Positions 10,601-21,928 are shown, counted from the stretch's first letter. The stretch: 64,000 bases of DNA from Erinaceus europaeus (GCF_950295315.1 NC_080170.1:98641971-98705970), one strand, 5' to 3'. Numbers and translations: made by a program. Notes: generated by a model from the letters alone, not told the origin.

Positions 10601-10987
10601 GACAAATATCAGCCTGGAGCAGTGAAACTATAGTGATAACAAAATAATAATAAAGTAAATAAATTGGAAAGAGTTTAAAAGCCAAGACATTAACTCAATG
10701 GTAAGAGCATTGCACAAGATTGGTTTTACTTATGATTTGCTTTAATATTTTACACATGTAAGATATATATTTTTCTAAAAATATTCTTCCAAGATAAATT
10801 AATTTTGGTTGTACGGAATTTGAGTGATGGGGTGAAGGGAGACTGGAAATAATGTTGTGGACTATCAATTTTGAGGTTAGATAATTTATATACTGTTTGG
10901 AATAACCCCTATGCACTTCTTAACATAAAATAGTTGCACACATTTTTTTAAAAACTTACTTTATTATAATTTACTTTATATTTATAT

Positions 10988-10998
10988 AAAGGTTAAAA
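10988..10998. repeat. Left 11-bp direct repeat of composite insertion
   Basis: 'aaaggttaaaa' recurs exactly at 12747-12757, immediately after the L1 tail. Read together they bracket [inverted copy + truncated L1], as a target-site duplication would. Confidence 0.6.
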
Positions 10999-11247
10999 TA
11001 TTAAATATAAAATATTAAAATATTGTTGCATAGGAGGAAAAAATTTGAAAAAAAAGAATAAATTTTTACCTGTAGCAATGTCACTTAAAAGGAAACTATG
11101 GTGACCCAGTCTAATCCCTTTGAAAACATGCTAATTACAGTCACTGTGTAATCACATATCTGTGATATTTGGTAGTGGGAAAATCCTTGTACTAAAATTG
11201 ATTTTGAAAAAAGTTTGTTCAGGATTGATTATCAAAAATAAGCACTG

Positions 11248-11452
11248 TGGGGGACGGGTAGTGGTGTACCTGGTTAATCACACACATTACAATGTTCAAG
11301 GACTCAGGTTCGAGTCCCCAGATCGATCTGCAGGTGCAAAGCTTTGCAAGTGGTGAAGCAATGGTGCAGGTGTCTCTCTGTCTTTCTCCCTATGACCCCT
11401 TCCCCTCTTGATTTCTCATTGTCTCTATTATAAATAAAGATAATTAAAAAAA
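11248..11452 (+). mobile_element. SINE-B (left arm)
   Basis: 'gggacgggtagtggtgtacc' head, 'ggttcgagtcccc' B-box, CT block and 'ataaataaagataatt' tail. The same insertion appears reversed at 14497-14701, so it predates the duplication. Confidence 0.9.
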
Positions 11453-11660
11453 ATGAGAAAAGAAGCATTGTCTTTTAGAATTTATCGTGAGGCTCTTTGA
11501 GAAATGTAATAAAAACTACATATGTTTCAGAGATAATGTATACATGTTTTAAGAATAATAAACTAACTCCCTTAGATGTACACAGTGTACTTGTGTTGTT
11601 TAGGGATGGAAGATGTTAAAACCCAAACAGAGTAGATCTTAATGCAACAGCAAAGCAACC

Positions 11661-11977
11661 CTGGGAGTCAGGCAGTAGCACAGCAGGTTAAGCACACGTG
11701 GCACAAAGCACAAAGACCTGCATAAAGATCCTGATTCGAGCCCCAGGCTCCCCACCCTCAGGGAAGTCCCTTCACAAGCGGTGAAGTAGGTCTGCAGGTG
11801 TCTATCTTTCTCTCCCCCTCTCTGTTTTCCCCTCTTCTCTCCATTTCTCTCTGTCCTATCCAACAACAACAACATCAATAACAACAACAATAACTCCAAC
11901 AATAAAACAACAAGGGCAACAAAAGGGAATAGATAAATATTTTTAAAATATTTTTTAAATATTTTAAAAAACTGAGA
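11661..11977 (+). mobile_element. SINE-A (left arm) with target duplication
   Basis: 'gtcaggcagtagcacagcag' head, complete CT block and CAA-rich tail. 'aaagcaacc' flanks it at 11652-11660 and 11978-11986. The right-arm counterpart (13986-14288) lacks 14 bp of the head that consensus copies have, so the left arm preserves the ancestral form at that spot. Confidence 0.92.
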
Positions 11978-12121
11978 AAAGCAACCTTGCTGTTCATATG
12001 GAGTCCATCACTACCCCAGTGTAATCACATACATCTCACATTTACTGTTATGTCTGAAAATTTATCTGAAGTTTCATCTAGCAACTGGGTGGTGTTGCAC
12101 GTAAAGCACATACCCTATTTG

Positions 12122-12746
12122 GGAGCACTCCTTTCCCTGATCAGCTTTCTAACCCTTTTTCCAATTATGACACCATCTCCCCAGACAATACTTTGAGTCC
12201 ACTTGCATGTTAGCGTCAGACTCAAGCAAAAACTAGTAAAGCCATGGGCCCCTTGGAATATACCTAAAATAGACCTACTAGCTTTTTCCAAAATGGAGGC
12301 CCCCCAAATCTTCATCTGCAATATTTCAGCCTTTAGGTTCATGATTAGTCAACAACTTGTTCTGCTTTATACTTTCTCTTTTTCAGCCACCATGTTCAAG
12401 ATGATACCATGATGCCAGCCTGACTTTCCTAAGTAGACAACCCCACCAATTTGCCTGGAGCCTTGTTTCCCCCAGAGCTCTGCCCCACTAGGGAAAGAGA
12501 GAGTCAGGCTGGGAGTATGGATCGACCTGCACACGTTCATGTTCAGCGGGGAAGCAATTACAGATGCCAGGCCTTCCACCTTCTGCACCCCATAATGATT
12601 CAGGGTCCATGCTCCCAGAGGGATAAAGAATGGGAAAGCTATCAAGAGAACGGTATACAGAGTTCTGGTTGTAGGAATTGTGTGAAATTTTACCCCTCTT
12701 ATCCTATGATCTTCTCAATATTTCCATTTCATAAATAAATTTTTTT
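12122..12746 (+). mobile_element. L1 3' end fused to the inverted arm
   Basis: From 'gggagcactcctttccctga' onward it follows the L1 3' UTR seen reversed at 60605-61310, through 'atggaggccccccaaatctt', 'gcgggg aagcaattacagat' and 'atcctatgatcttctc', ending 'cataaataaatttttt'. In another copy the sequence upstream of this point reads 'cccatatttgggag', so the junction with the arm ('ccctatttgggag') shares at least 'tatttg'. Confidence 0.88.
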
Positions 12747-12757
12747 AAAGGTTAAAA
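12747..12757. repeat. Right 11-bp direct repeat of composite insertion
   Basis: Exact copy of 10988-10998, directly downstream of the L1 tail. It is AT-rich, so chance similarity is possible, but its position is exactly that of a target duplication. Confidence 0.6.
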
Positions 12758-13690
12758 AATTATTGTTTCACATTTGTTTGCCAAGTTTCTTAGTTGCTTC
12801 AAGCTGAAGAGTAAATCCAGACCGTGTTAATTCAGTTGGCCACACAGCCCAGAGTTGTACTCCTTCTATAGCCCTCATCACTCAGTATACAATGGTGAAG
12901 TGGGTATCCCAGGCCCAGTTGAATAGGACACCAATTATACGTGAAACAGGACAACTACCCCGGTAATAGTGAAAGTGAGATAAACTAGGACAAGCCAACA
13001 GGTCCACCAATCTATAACCTACTGGCCTCAACCAAGTGCTTAACACAACCTAACAGTACCACTGTGAGAGTCTTCCTCAAGAAGCACTAGGATAATTCAG
13101 AGGCAATCTCTATTCTGTTCTTCCTAAAAACTTCATCATGCCCTGCCCACAGGGTCTCATCTGCAGCTGTGCAATTCTAACAAGTCCATTATAATTGAGG
13201 AATTCTTCATTATTCTTCAGAAAACCACATACGGAACTAGTGATCTAATAAAAATGGCACAAGAAGTAAGAAATAATTATCAATTTAGACACACCTCTTC
13301 TTCCCAAGTAATTGATAGTAACAAATTTACACTGTGATTTTTACTGGGGATGGGGGGATTTACACTATTTATAGCAAAATGATAGATAGCATCAGGAAGC
13401 AGATGGGTTTGGAGTATTAAGTCTTAGAATCTTCAGTAATTCTTTCATTAACACCCGCCATATCCAATCTATGCAAATACAGACCATTTGATTTGCTCCA
13501 ATAGCTTCAAAACAAATTTATAATCATCTTCAAACTAGATTGCTAAACTGAAATCAATAATTCACAACAAAGGAATTATTAAATTGCACAAAAATCAGCA
13601 CCCTTAATAATAAATTTATTTTATTTTTTATTTTCTTTGCCACCAGGGTATTACCTCAGTAGAGTGCCTGCCTGACCCCTGATTCCAGAA
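12758..13690. other. Unassigned sequence between the arms
   Basis: About 930 bp without a recognised repeat or gene. It is less AT-rich than its surroundings (for example 'ctgcccacagggtctcatct'). An old, unrecognised interspersed element is possible. Confidence 0.45.
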
Positions 13691-13699
13691 GCCATTTAC

Positions 13700-13883
13700 T
13701 TATTTATATTTCTCTTTGATTAAGGCTGAAAGGTGGAGAAAATAGAGAGAGAGACAGTGAGGAGAGACACATGTAGCACAACTCTGCTGCTTGAGAGATC
13801 TTTCCATGCATTTTAGGACCAGGGTCTTGAAGCTCGGTCCTCAAATAGGGTATGTGCTCTACGTGCAACACCACCCAGTTGCT
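13700..13883 (-). mobile_element. SINE crossing the right-arm edge
   Basis: On the reverse strand it starts 'aactgggtggtgttgcacgt' and continues past the arm boundary (13842) through 'gaccctggtcctaaaatgca' to a CT block. The left arm holds only its first about 40 bp. This asymmetry gives the copy direction. Confidence 0.7.
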
Positions 13884-13985
13884 AGATGAAACTTCAGATA
13901 AATTTTCAGACATAACAGTAAATGTGAGATGTATGTGATTACACTGGGGTAGTGATGGACTCCATATGAACAGCAAGGTTGCTTT

Positions 13986-14288
13986 TCTCAGTTTTTTAAA
14001 ATATTTAAAAAATATTTTAAAAATATTTATCTATTCCCTTTTGTTGCCCTTGTTGTTTTATTGTTGGAGTTATTGTTGTTGTTATTGATGTTGTTGTTGT
14101 TGGATAGGACAGAGAGAAATGGAGAGAAGAGGGGAAAACAGAGAGGGGGAGAGAAAGATAGACACCTGCAGACCTACTTCACCGCTTGTGAAGGGACTTC
14201 CCTGAGGGTGGGGAGCCTGGGGCTCGAATCAGGATCTTTATGCAGGTCTTTGTGTGCTTAACCTGCTGTGCTACTGCCTGACTCCCAG
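13986..14288 (-). mobile_element. SINE-A (right arm), 14-bp deletion in head
   Basis: Mirror of 11661-11977. The deletion joins 'agcacac' to 'aaagacc', consistent with slippage between short repeats after the duplication. Confidence 0.92.
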
Positions 14289-14496
14289 GGTTGCTTTGCT
14301 GTTGCATTAAGATCTACTCTGTTTGGGTTTTAACATCTTCCATCCCTAAGCAACACAAGTACACTGTGTACATCTAAGGGAGTTAGTTTATTATTCTTAA
14401 AACATGTATACATTATCTCTGAAACATATGTAGTTTTTATTACATTTCTCAAAGAGCCTCACGATAAATTCTAAAAGACAATGCTTCTTTTCTCAT

Positions 14497-14701
14497 TTTT
14501 TTTAATTATCTTTATTTATAATAGAGACAATGAGAAATCAAGAGGGGAAGGGGTCATAGGGAGAAAGACAGAGAGACACCTGCACCATTGCTTCACCACT
14601 TGCAAAGCTTTGAACCTGCAGATCGATCTGGGGACTCGAACCTGAGTCCTTGAACATTGTAATGTGTGTGATTAACCAGGTACACCACTACCCGTCCCCC
14701 A
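14497..14701 (-). mobile_element. SINE-B (right arm)
   Basis: Mirror of 11248-11452 with one substitution in the segment after the B-box (left 'caggtgcaaag', here equivalent to 'caggttcaaag'). Confidence 0.9.
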
Positions 14702-14937
14702 CAGTGCTTATTTTTGATAATCAATCCTGAACAAACTTTTTTCAAAATCAATTTTAGTACAAGGATTTTCCCACTACCAAATATCACAGATATGTGATTA
14801 CACAGTGACTGTAATTAGCATGTTTTCAAAGGGATTAGACTGGGTCACCATAGTTTCCTTTTAAGTGACATTGCTACAGGTAAAAATTTATTCTTTTTTT
14901 TCAAATTTTTTCCTCCTATGCAACAATATTTTAATAT

Positions 14938-15250
14938 ATAGAGTTTCTGTGTTGATTATAACTGATTGTCCATTTCATTCTCATTAAATATGATAATTTG
15001 TGAAATTTACAGCTTATCAGTATATAAGTTCTTTGTATATGTATAGTCAACTTATTTATTAGGATCACATTTACCTAGGTGGATTAATAGAGGATGGATG
15101 TTGCTAATAATATTTCTAATTTTTAAAGAGATATCTGCTCTTATTTCATAACTATTGTGGAATATATTCAGTATATGGTAAAAGTGCAACTAGAAATTGC
15201 TAATTTTGTTAGTCATTTGATTGAAATTACACTAATATATAGTTAAAGAA
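14938..15250. other. Unassigned AT-rich sequence
   Basis: Nothing recognised. It flanks the outer edge of the right arm. Confidence 0.45.
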
Positions 15251-15251
15251 A

Positions 15252-15470
15252 AAATAAAGGGGGCTAAGTGAGTGCTAATTACGCCTAATTGAGTGCACAC
15301 ATTACACTGCACAAAAACCCAGGTTCAAGACCCTGGACCCAACCTGCTGGGGGGAAAGCTTTACAAGTGGTGAAGCAGGGCTACACGCATCTCTCTGTCT
15401 CTTTCCCTCTCAATTTCTTTGTCTCTATACAATAATAAATAAATAAAAATTTTAAAAAATAATTAAAAAT
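15252..15470 (+). mobile_element. SINE-B, diverged
   Basis: 'gagtgcacacattacactgc' head end, 'ggttcaagaccctgg' B-box, 'gggggaaagctttacaagtg', CT block, and a tail in 'aataataaataaataaa'. Confidence 0.8.
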
Positions 15471-15479
15471 AAAGAAATA

Positions 15480-15590
15480 CCCAAGGGAGTGGGGGATGGG
15501 AAATCTGCTTTAGCCTACATGCAACCCAGGTTCAAATTTAGTGTCTCCCTCTTTTCAGCTCTCCTATTTCTGTCTTTCTTTCTGCAGCTG
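15480..15590 (+). mobile_element. Short SINE remnant
   Basis: 'gtgggggatgggaaatctgc', 'acccaggttcaaatttagtg' and a CT block suggest a degraded, shortened copy. Confidence 0.4.
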
Positions 15591-15767
15591 AAAAAAATTA
15601 GCCCAATGTATTGATATTTTGATAATAAAGAATAAAATGAGGCATTTTGAGGGAGAGAACTTACTGTTTCAAGAAATGCTATTTTTCAGTGAAACAATTA
15701 AAAGATAAAGGAAACAATAACAGTTTCTTTATTACTACAGGAACATGTTTAATTCATTAAAAAAAAA

Positions 15768-15842
15768 AAACTACCATTTATGGTGCAACAGACCTTGATG
15801 CCAGAGATCCCATGTTCAATCCCTGATACCACCATAAAAGAA
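15768..15842 (+). mobile_element. SINE head fragment
   Basis: 'gttcaatccctgataccacc' (B-box and downstream) resembles the element at 53362-53475. It ends just before the LTR that starts at 15864. Confidence 0.45.
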
Positions 15843-15863
15843 ACCTTATTTTTACTTAGAGAT

Positions 15864-16567
15864 GTGTCGGCTTTCTGGCGGGGTGATCTCCAGCAGGAAG
15901 GCAACCAACCGGCTCTTTCTCGCTCACTCAAGGGATGAAACGAAGTAAAGACACCAGGGAGAAATGATGTGCTCTCAAATCTCAAATCTCGTTTATTAGC
16001 AAGTGGACATGAGTTTAAATAGAAAACCAAACAAAGAACATATTTCAAACATATCAGAAATTACAGGTTTCTTAAAGGTCAGCTTGCCCCAATGGTAGGG
16101 GGCTGGTATGAAGAATTGATGAGATACAAGACAGTTATTCTCCATGACACAGCAACTTAATTATCCAAAGGTATTTGAGAGAAGCATAGGGGTTAAACCA
16201 ATAGAGTGAGACAGAGGGAAGATGGATATCAAAAGGCCATATAATTTGGAATTTCTCTTGTTTGGGGTCTAAGGTGTATGATGGAGTTTGTGATAAGGTG
16301 TGTTCTCCTCTGTGATCAGAAGGAGAGGTGAACTTTGAGTAAATGAATCTTAAAGTAGGCGGCCATATAGCCTGCAGTTAATGGAAATGGGTATTGAGGT
16401 TTCTGTGGGCTTGAGAGTCAAGAAGGGAAGAACGTAGTCTGAGAGATGGTTTCTCTCCTTTGCTCACCTTGGTTGAGAGAGACTAACAAGAGGGTATCTT
16501 CTCAGACCTCCATCCAAGGATGGGGGGAGTTCTCCCTAAGCTCTATCAAGCTTATATATAGCCCCAC
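15864..16567 (-). mobile_element. Solo LTR, about 704 bp
   Basis: The 6-bp direct repeat 'agagat' lies at 15858-15863 and 16568-16573. The element's own ends are 'gtgtcgg' and 'ccccac', which are mutually inverted (GTG...CAC). On the reverse strand 'CTAATAAACG' provides a poly(A) signal (plus-strand 'tttatt' at 15992-15997) about 130 bp from the 3' end, followed by a C-rich U5-like stretch. No gag or pol homology adjoins it. The family is unknown; a 6-bp duplication suggests class II. Confidence 0.75.
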
Positions 16568-16689
16568 AGAGATATAACTCTGTTTCCACCATATTATAGG
16601 ATACATATGTGTGTGTGTTTCTTTTTTATTTTCTGGATTTACACTAATTCTGTGTAAATTTTTTATTGCTTTACTTTATTTAATTATTT

Positions 16690-16980
16690 ATCTTTTTTTC
16701 CACCTCCAATGTTATCACTGGGGCTCAATGCCTGCACTACAAATCCATGGATCCTGTGACCATTTTTTTTTTTTTTTTGGATTTTATTGGACAGCATAGA
16801 AAGAAATTGAGAAGGGAGGAGAAGACAGAGAGGGGAGAGAAATATACCTGAAAACCTACTTCACCACTTTTAAAGCACCCCCCCCAGCTGGTAGGGTGCT
16901 GGGAGCTCGAACCAGGATCCTTGTGGGTTCTAATGCTTTCTACTATATGCACTTAATCCTATGTGCCACAGGCAAGTCCC
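16690..16980 (-). mobile_element. SINE-A long form, diverged
   Basis: 'atgttatcactggggctcaa' (distal block), a T-run, 'ggacagcatagaaagaaatt', and the head end 'tgtgccacaggcaagtcccc' are all present in reverse order. Confidence 0.8.
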
Positions 16981-16989
16981 CTTGCTTTA

Positions 16990-19500
16990 CTTTAAAACAC
17001 ATTACTTTAAAGAGATTTCCAGAGGCACAATCATGTAATAAGAGTTGCTGCTTGTTGCTTCCCTGATCAACTCGATAAAACAACAACAACAAAAAAAATC
17101 ACCTAAAAACTTAACAAAAAACAACCAGTATTTCCTCAGCAACTAAGCCATAGGTGAGTGTAGATGCCTGTGGTCAGAGGATGGAGGGAAAGAAAGGTGA
17201 GGGGAGATTCTCAGCACTCAAGAAGCTGTACTCAGTGACAGCTGATATCAAACTGGTAGTTACATAGTAGAGTACATTGCAGGTGGCAGGAAAGTGGGTT
17301 AGGGTACAGACCTTTTAACTCTGGCACCGCCTACTATTGAACTACCCACAAGGTCTACTATTGAACTACCGACAAGGTCTGTTTAAGGGAAAACTCCAGG
17401 TGAATTTAAAGCCCTCAGATGGGCTCAAGCTCCCATAGCCAGCTAGAAAAGTAAATCCTAGCCAATTTCTGGCTGTATGGCAAGGGATTAGCAGCTGTGT
17501 ATGTCACTTCTGGGATTGAGTTAAAGTAACAACTGTAGGGGAAAAAAAGAAAAAGAAAAAAAACTAAAAATTCACCAACTTACAATTGTGCCTTCTTAGG
17601 TAACTCACTGCCAAAGGATGTCAGTGGATGGAGGCAAGGATGGTCAGTGGATGGAAATAGAAGTGAGGAAGAGCCTCTCAAGATTTATGAAGCCATATTT
17701 ATCAGCAGTTAGTGATATTATGGTACCTACAAAAGAGAACACATAGTCAGAGGAAGGAAGGCTGAGAATTTATGGGGTCTTAAGCTATAGTTCAGGGACA
17801 TAAAAATACTGAATTTCACGCAAGGATCACCATAATATAAGGCAAAAAAAAAATCTGACTGAGAACTAATCCTCTGTGCGTTAAGTAGACATTGGAACCT
17901 GGCTAAGAAAATAAATCCTGCTTTTTCTTTCAATACTCAGAAATAAGGTATTATCCTGTGCCATTACCTCTCACCCCCACCCCACCCCCAGAGGTTGCAA
18001 CAGCAGTAGGAAGACCTTATGTAGACATCACAAACAGTAAACCAGCCTGGTGACACTGGATGATAACTCCCTTCCCCCACGAAGATATATATATATATAT
18101 ACAGGGAGATCCAACACCTTATCCACAACACCTCCTACTACAACAGTAAAAAACACACTAAACGAGGAAACTGAGAAGTACACAGACAGCAATGACAGAA
18201 ACTCCAAATGACCAGACAGACGCAGATATAGAAAAGTTGTCAGAGATAGAATTCAGAAAATTCATTATGAAATCAATTAAAGAAACAAACTTAACATAGA
18301 GACACATCAGAGATAATTTTATCAAAGAATTATAAAGTAAAATAAAATAAAATAAAATCTCCAAAGAGAGCTGCAGGGTATGAAGGAAATTTTGATTGCA
18401 GTTCAGGGTAAGGTATGGGAAATAGGAAGTAGATTAAATCAGGTGGAGAAGAGACTATCAACACTAGAAGACACAACCATCACATTCTGTTCATTTAAAG
18501 ATGTTAAAGGAGAAAGGTTTAGGAACAATGAATCACTTCTCTATAAAATAGCAGACTCCATCAGATAAGAGAAATGTAAAAGTTATTGAATCTCAGAGCA
18601 AGTAGTAGAAAGGAGTGGAGAACAGATTCAAAGAAATTGTAGCAGAGTAAATATTGTTCAATATTGTTATATACCCGAACAATATTTAAAACAAAGTAAT
18701 ACAGAAAGCTGAAATCAAACCTAAGTTCTTGAATTGAAAATAGCATATATTAGACACACCATAGTAACATTATCCAAAATCAAGGAAAAAACAAAAATTT
18801 TACAGACTGTTATGGAAAGGAAGAAACTCACATACTGAGGCAGAACCAACAGAATTTCATCAGATTTCTCATCACCAACCTTAGGGGCAAAGAGTTAGAG
18901 GAATGGCATCTCATATTCAAAGTTTGAAAAGAAAAAGTACCAATCATGAATACTATATCCTGCTAAATGATATTTCAAGTATGAGGGAGAAGTAAAAAAA
19001 TAAATCAAATATTCAGACTGAAAGAATTTGCCACCCCCAATCCTGCTTTGTAAGAATTCCTAAAAGAAGTCCCACATGAAAAGAAGCAGCAAATTTTCAA
19101 ATTTTAATGAGACAATTGGTATTAGAATAGAACTAGGAACACAAAGGACCAATGAAAAAACAGATACAGAAAAGGTAAGAGCAATATATACAGAGAGATC
19201 TAATCCAGTGTTGGTGAAGCCAAGCCAACTTAACAAGACTGTTACATATATTGTAAGTTAGATCTAGTACTCATAATAACCACAAAACTAATAGAGCACA
19301 AAGACAAATAAGAAATTTATATATGTAGTAGGCAAGACCATAATAAATTGGAGCACTTTGGCTAGTTTACAATAAAGCTTGTGTTAATTTTGATTCTTAA
19401 ATGTTTATTTTATTTTTCTATCCAGAGTTTTAACGTGCTTAGTCTATGTATGAGTTAATTTATATAAAGTCCCAAACAAAGAACAATCTCCCCAAATTAA
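16990..19500 (+). mobile_element. HAL1-like ORF1-only LINE remnant
   Basis: Degenerate ORF1-type phrases occur in order: 'gagatagaattcagaaaatt', 'agactatcaacactagaaga', 'agaatttcatcagatttctc' and 'aatactatatcctgctaaat'. The last two correspond to the RRM/C-terminal coding regions ('...iRLSadF', '...iiYPAkLsF'). No EN or RT homology follows; an A-rich 3' region does. This layout matches the half-L1 (HAL1) group known in placental mammals. Numerous stops make it a fossil. The 5' limit is uncertain; 16990-18060 is assigned by position only. Confidence 0.6.
17331..17378 (+). repeat. Tandem 24-bp duplication
   Basis: Two adjacent units, each beginning 'ctactattgaactacc' and ending 'acaaggt', differ by one base (c/g). 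Confidence 0.9.
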
Positions 19501-20500
19501 TTAAGAATTATTGTGGCATGTTGCACATAAGCACAATGACTCATTAATTTTATTGAGACCCAAATTCCTTTAATCTTATAAATGAACAAACAACTAGGTA
19601 TAGCAAGTGCTCTTTTGTTAGGTTTCACTATTTTTAACAGACATAAAGCTTTGTAAATGTGTGTATGTGTGTGTATATGGGGGAGAGAGAAAGAAACATT
19701 ACATACTAACAAGAGAAAAATGAAGAATTTCCTATATGGTTAGTAAATAAGATCAAGCCAAATTATGATTAGAAACTCAGAAGAAAATAAAACCCAAGAC
19801 AGAATAAAGAGTTGTCTTTTCGATGACTAAATGTCCTTACTAAACTGATGCAGAAATCGATTTTTTTCTTTCTTTGCAGATGGTGTAATAGCAAAAAAAA
19901 TAAAAAAGTCTATCTAAACTTGATGTCTAAATTTTTCAACATGTAGGAGATGTCTCCTAAAACCAGTAATATATCCCTGATGGTTTCACGTGGATGATAG
20001 ATGTTATCACTTGAATCAGCAAACCAGATGCACTCATCCATTTAAAAAACTTTAATATGACTAAAAAATGAAAGAGGAACTAACTCTTGGTAATTCAGTA
20101 GATTAGTATACCTTTGAGACAAGACAAAATGATTGAGAAAGGAAATGTAAATTTCATATGGAAATGAATTTTAGAAGGCTCTTGTTTTATCACTCTTGTA
20201 AATATGTGTTATAATAAAATATCTATTTTGTTAAGATATTTGCAATAAGTTATTAATTGTCCTCAGTGTCTTCCATCAAAAATTACAGTCCTGGATTTTG
20301 AAGGCAGGATACTTACTCACCATAAAGTGAAACTATCCTTAGGTTGGGAAATCTAAAGTTCTTTGCATCTTGATGGATAGAAAAATGATTTACCAGGTCA
20401 AATAGCATCAGGATTTTTATTGGATAGGTGTTTTTTGACAATTTTAGAGGGCAGCAAGAACATTAATGCTAATGTTATTCTATATATTAAAGACATTTTG
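19501..20500. other. Unassigned AT-rich sequence
   Basis: Nothing recognised beyond a TG-type microsatellite near 19655-19680. Confidence 0.5.
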
Positions 20501-20502
20501 AC

Positions 20503-20882
20503 TGGGGGCTGGGTGGTGGCACACTGGGTTAAGCACACACAGTACTAAATGCAAGGACCCTCTCAATAATCTCAGTTTGAGTCCCCAGTTCCCCATCTGC
20601 AGGGAGTCACTTCACAAGTGGTGAATGAAGCAGGTCTGTAGGTGTCTTTCTTTCCCCCTCTCTGTCTTCCCTTCCTCTCTCCATTTCTCTCTGTCCTGTC
20701 CAACAACAATAACATCAACAACAACAACAATAATAAATACAACAATAAAACAAAAAGGGCAACAAAAGAGAATATTTTTTAAAATCTTAAAAAAAAGATT
20801 TTAAAAAAGGTCTATAGGAGCAGCTTTTTAGTAGTGCTGGCACTGAGCCCCAGCAATAACCCTGGAGGTAAAAAAAAATATT
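20503..20882 (+). mobile_element. SINE-A long form
   Basis: 'ctgggtggtggcacactggg' is a SINE-B-like head, but the CAA-rich tail and the 'gtagtgctggcactgagccc' and 'ccctggaggtaaaa' distal block are SINE-A long. It may be a hybrid of the two families. Confidence 0.8.
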
Positions 20883-21106
20883 GACTTATCTGACTAGAGG
20901 AATATAATTAACATTTACTACTGAGTTCGTTATAAGACTAGTATTTCACTTAGAAGAATGTAGAGATATATTTCTTATTATAACATAAGGCACATGCCCC
21001 AACCTCCTTTTGTTTAAAGGGAGATGTGTGTTAGAATTTGTCAAGTGAAGAAAGAGATTTGACAACTGTGGAAGGTGAAGCAAAAGTTCATAGTTTATAT
21101 ACTTTT

Positions 21107-21154
21107 TAAATGATTATCTTTATTCATTGGATAGAGACAGCCAGAAATTGAAAG

Positions 21155-21193
<39 letters not shown>

Positions 21194-21323
21194 AACACCT
21201 GCAGTCCTGCTTCACCACTCATGAAGCTTTCTCACTTACTGGTGGGGACCAGGGGCTTGAACCTGGGTCCTTTAGCACTGTAATGTATGTACTTAACCAG
21301 GTGCACCACCACCCAGCCCCAGC
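21107..21323 (-). mobile_element. SINE-B with 12-bp target duplication
   Basis: 'ttatatactttt' lies at 21095-21106 and 21324-21335. The CT block has expanded into a (GA)n run at 21161-21189 on the plus strand. Head and B-box are well kept ('gggcttgaacctgggtcc'). Confidence 0.92.
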
Positions 21324-21504
21324 TTATATACTTTTAGTGGGAGGTCTTTTTCATAAGCAAAAGATTTTCAAGGGATGTGTAGAAAACACCTTATACCTCA
21401 ACCTCTCCACTTCACTGAGGAGGGTCAGTATATCTCCAGGACAGAAAGCCCACAAAGAGCTCTTTTGGTCTTTGATTACAAATATAAATATATGAAGGTG
21501 TGTG

Positions 21505-21574
21505 TGAGAGAGAGAGAGACAGAGAGAAAGAGAGAGAGACAGAGAGAGAGACAGAGATGGAGAGAGAGAGAGAT
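21505..21574. repeat. (GA)n-rich tract
   Basis: Imperfect GA/GACA repeat of about 70 bp. The open frames across it are simple-repeat translations. Confidence 0.85.
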
Positions 21575-21641
21575 GAGACCACAGAATTGAAACTTCCTTC
21601 ATCACACCTGTCCTGTGTCCCACTCATGACAAAATAGCACA

Positions 21642-21928
21642 CCTCTCCAGAGCCCTGCCCCACCAGGGAAAGACAGAAATAGGCTGGTAGTATTGATTAT
21701 TTTCCAACACCCATGTCCAGCAGAGAAGCAATTACAGAAGCCAGACTTCCACCTTCTGCACCCCATAATGATCCTGGGTCTATGCTCCCAGAAGGATAAA
21801 GAACAGGAAAGCTTCCAATGAATGGGGATGGGATACGGAGTTCCGGTATGGAGATTGTGTGGAATTGTACCCCTCTTATCCTATGGTTTTGTTGATCATT
21901 ATTAAATCAATAATTTTTTTTAAAAAAG
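21642..21928 (+). mobile_element. L1 3' end, strongly 5'-truncated
   Basis: Follows the L1 terminal about 290 bp ('agcagagaagcaattacaga', 'cataatgatcctgggtctat'). 'agcaca' before it (21636-21641) recurs after its A-rich tail, a possible short target duplication. Confidence 0.82.

Larger units (their letters stand above)
11012..12121 (+). repeat. Left arm of 1.1-kb inverted duplication
   Basis: Comparison by eye with the reverse complement of 13842-14937 shows three substitutions and one 14-bp gap (present here within 'acgtggcacaaagcac', absent on the right). The arm carries a SINE-B, a SINE-A with its target duplication, and the first about 40 bp of another SINE. It ends abruptly inside that SINE at 12121, while the right copy of the same SINE continues; this arm is therefore most likely the copy and the right arm the source. 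Confidence 0.95.
13842..14937 (-). repeat. Right arm of 1.1-kb inverted duplication
   Basis: Reverse-complement match to 11012-12121 (details there). The 1,720-bp spacer and the three substitutions plus 14-bp deletion argue against a simple sequencing fold-back artefact. Confidence 0.95.

Noticed and set aside
11012..14937. Inverted repeat as a sequencing fold-back artefact
   Set aside because: Fold-back artefacts give near-perfect arms with little or no spacer. Here a 1.7-kb spacer, three substitutions, a 14-bp gap and a flanking direct repeat point to a real event, though read inspection is still the decisive test.
21375..21590. Frames across the GA tract
   Set aside because: Translations of simple (GA)n sequence in both strands.
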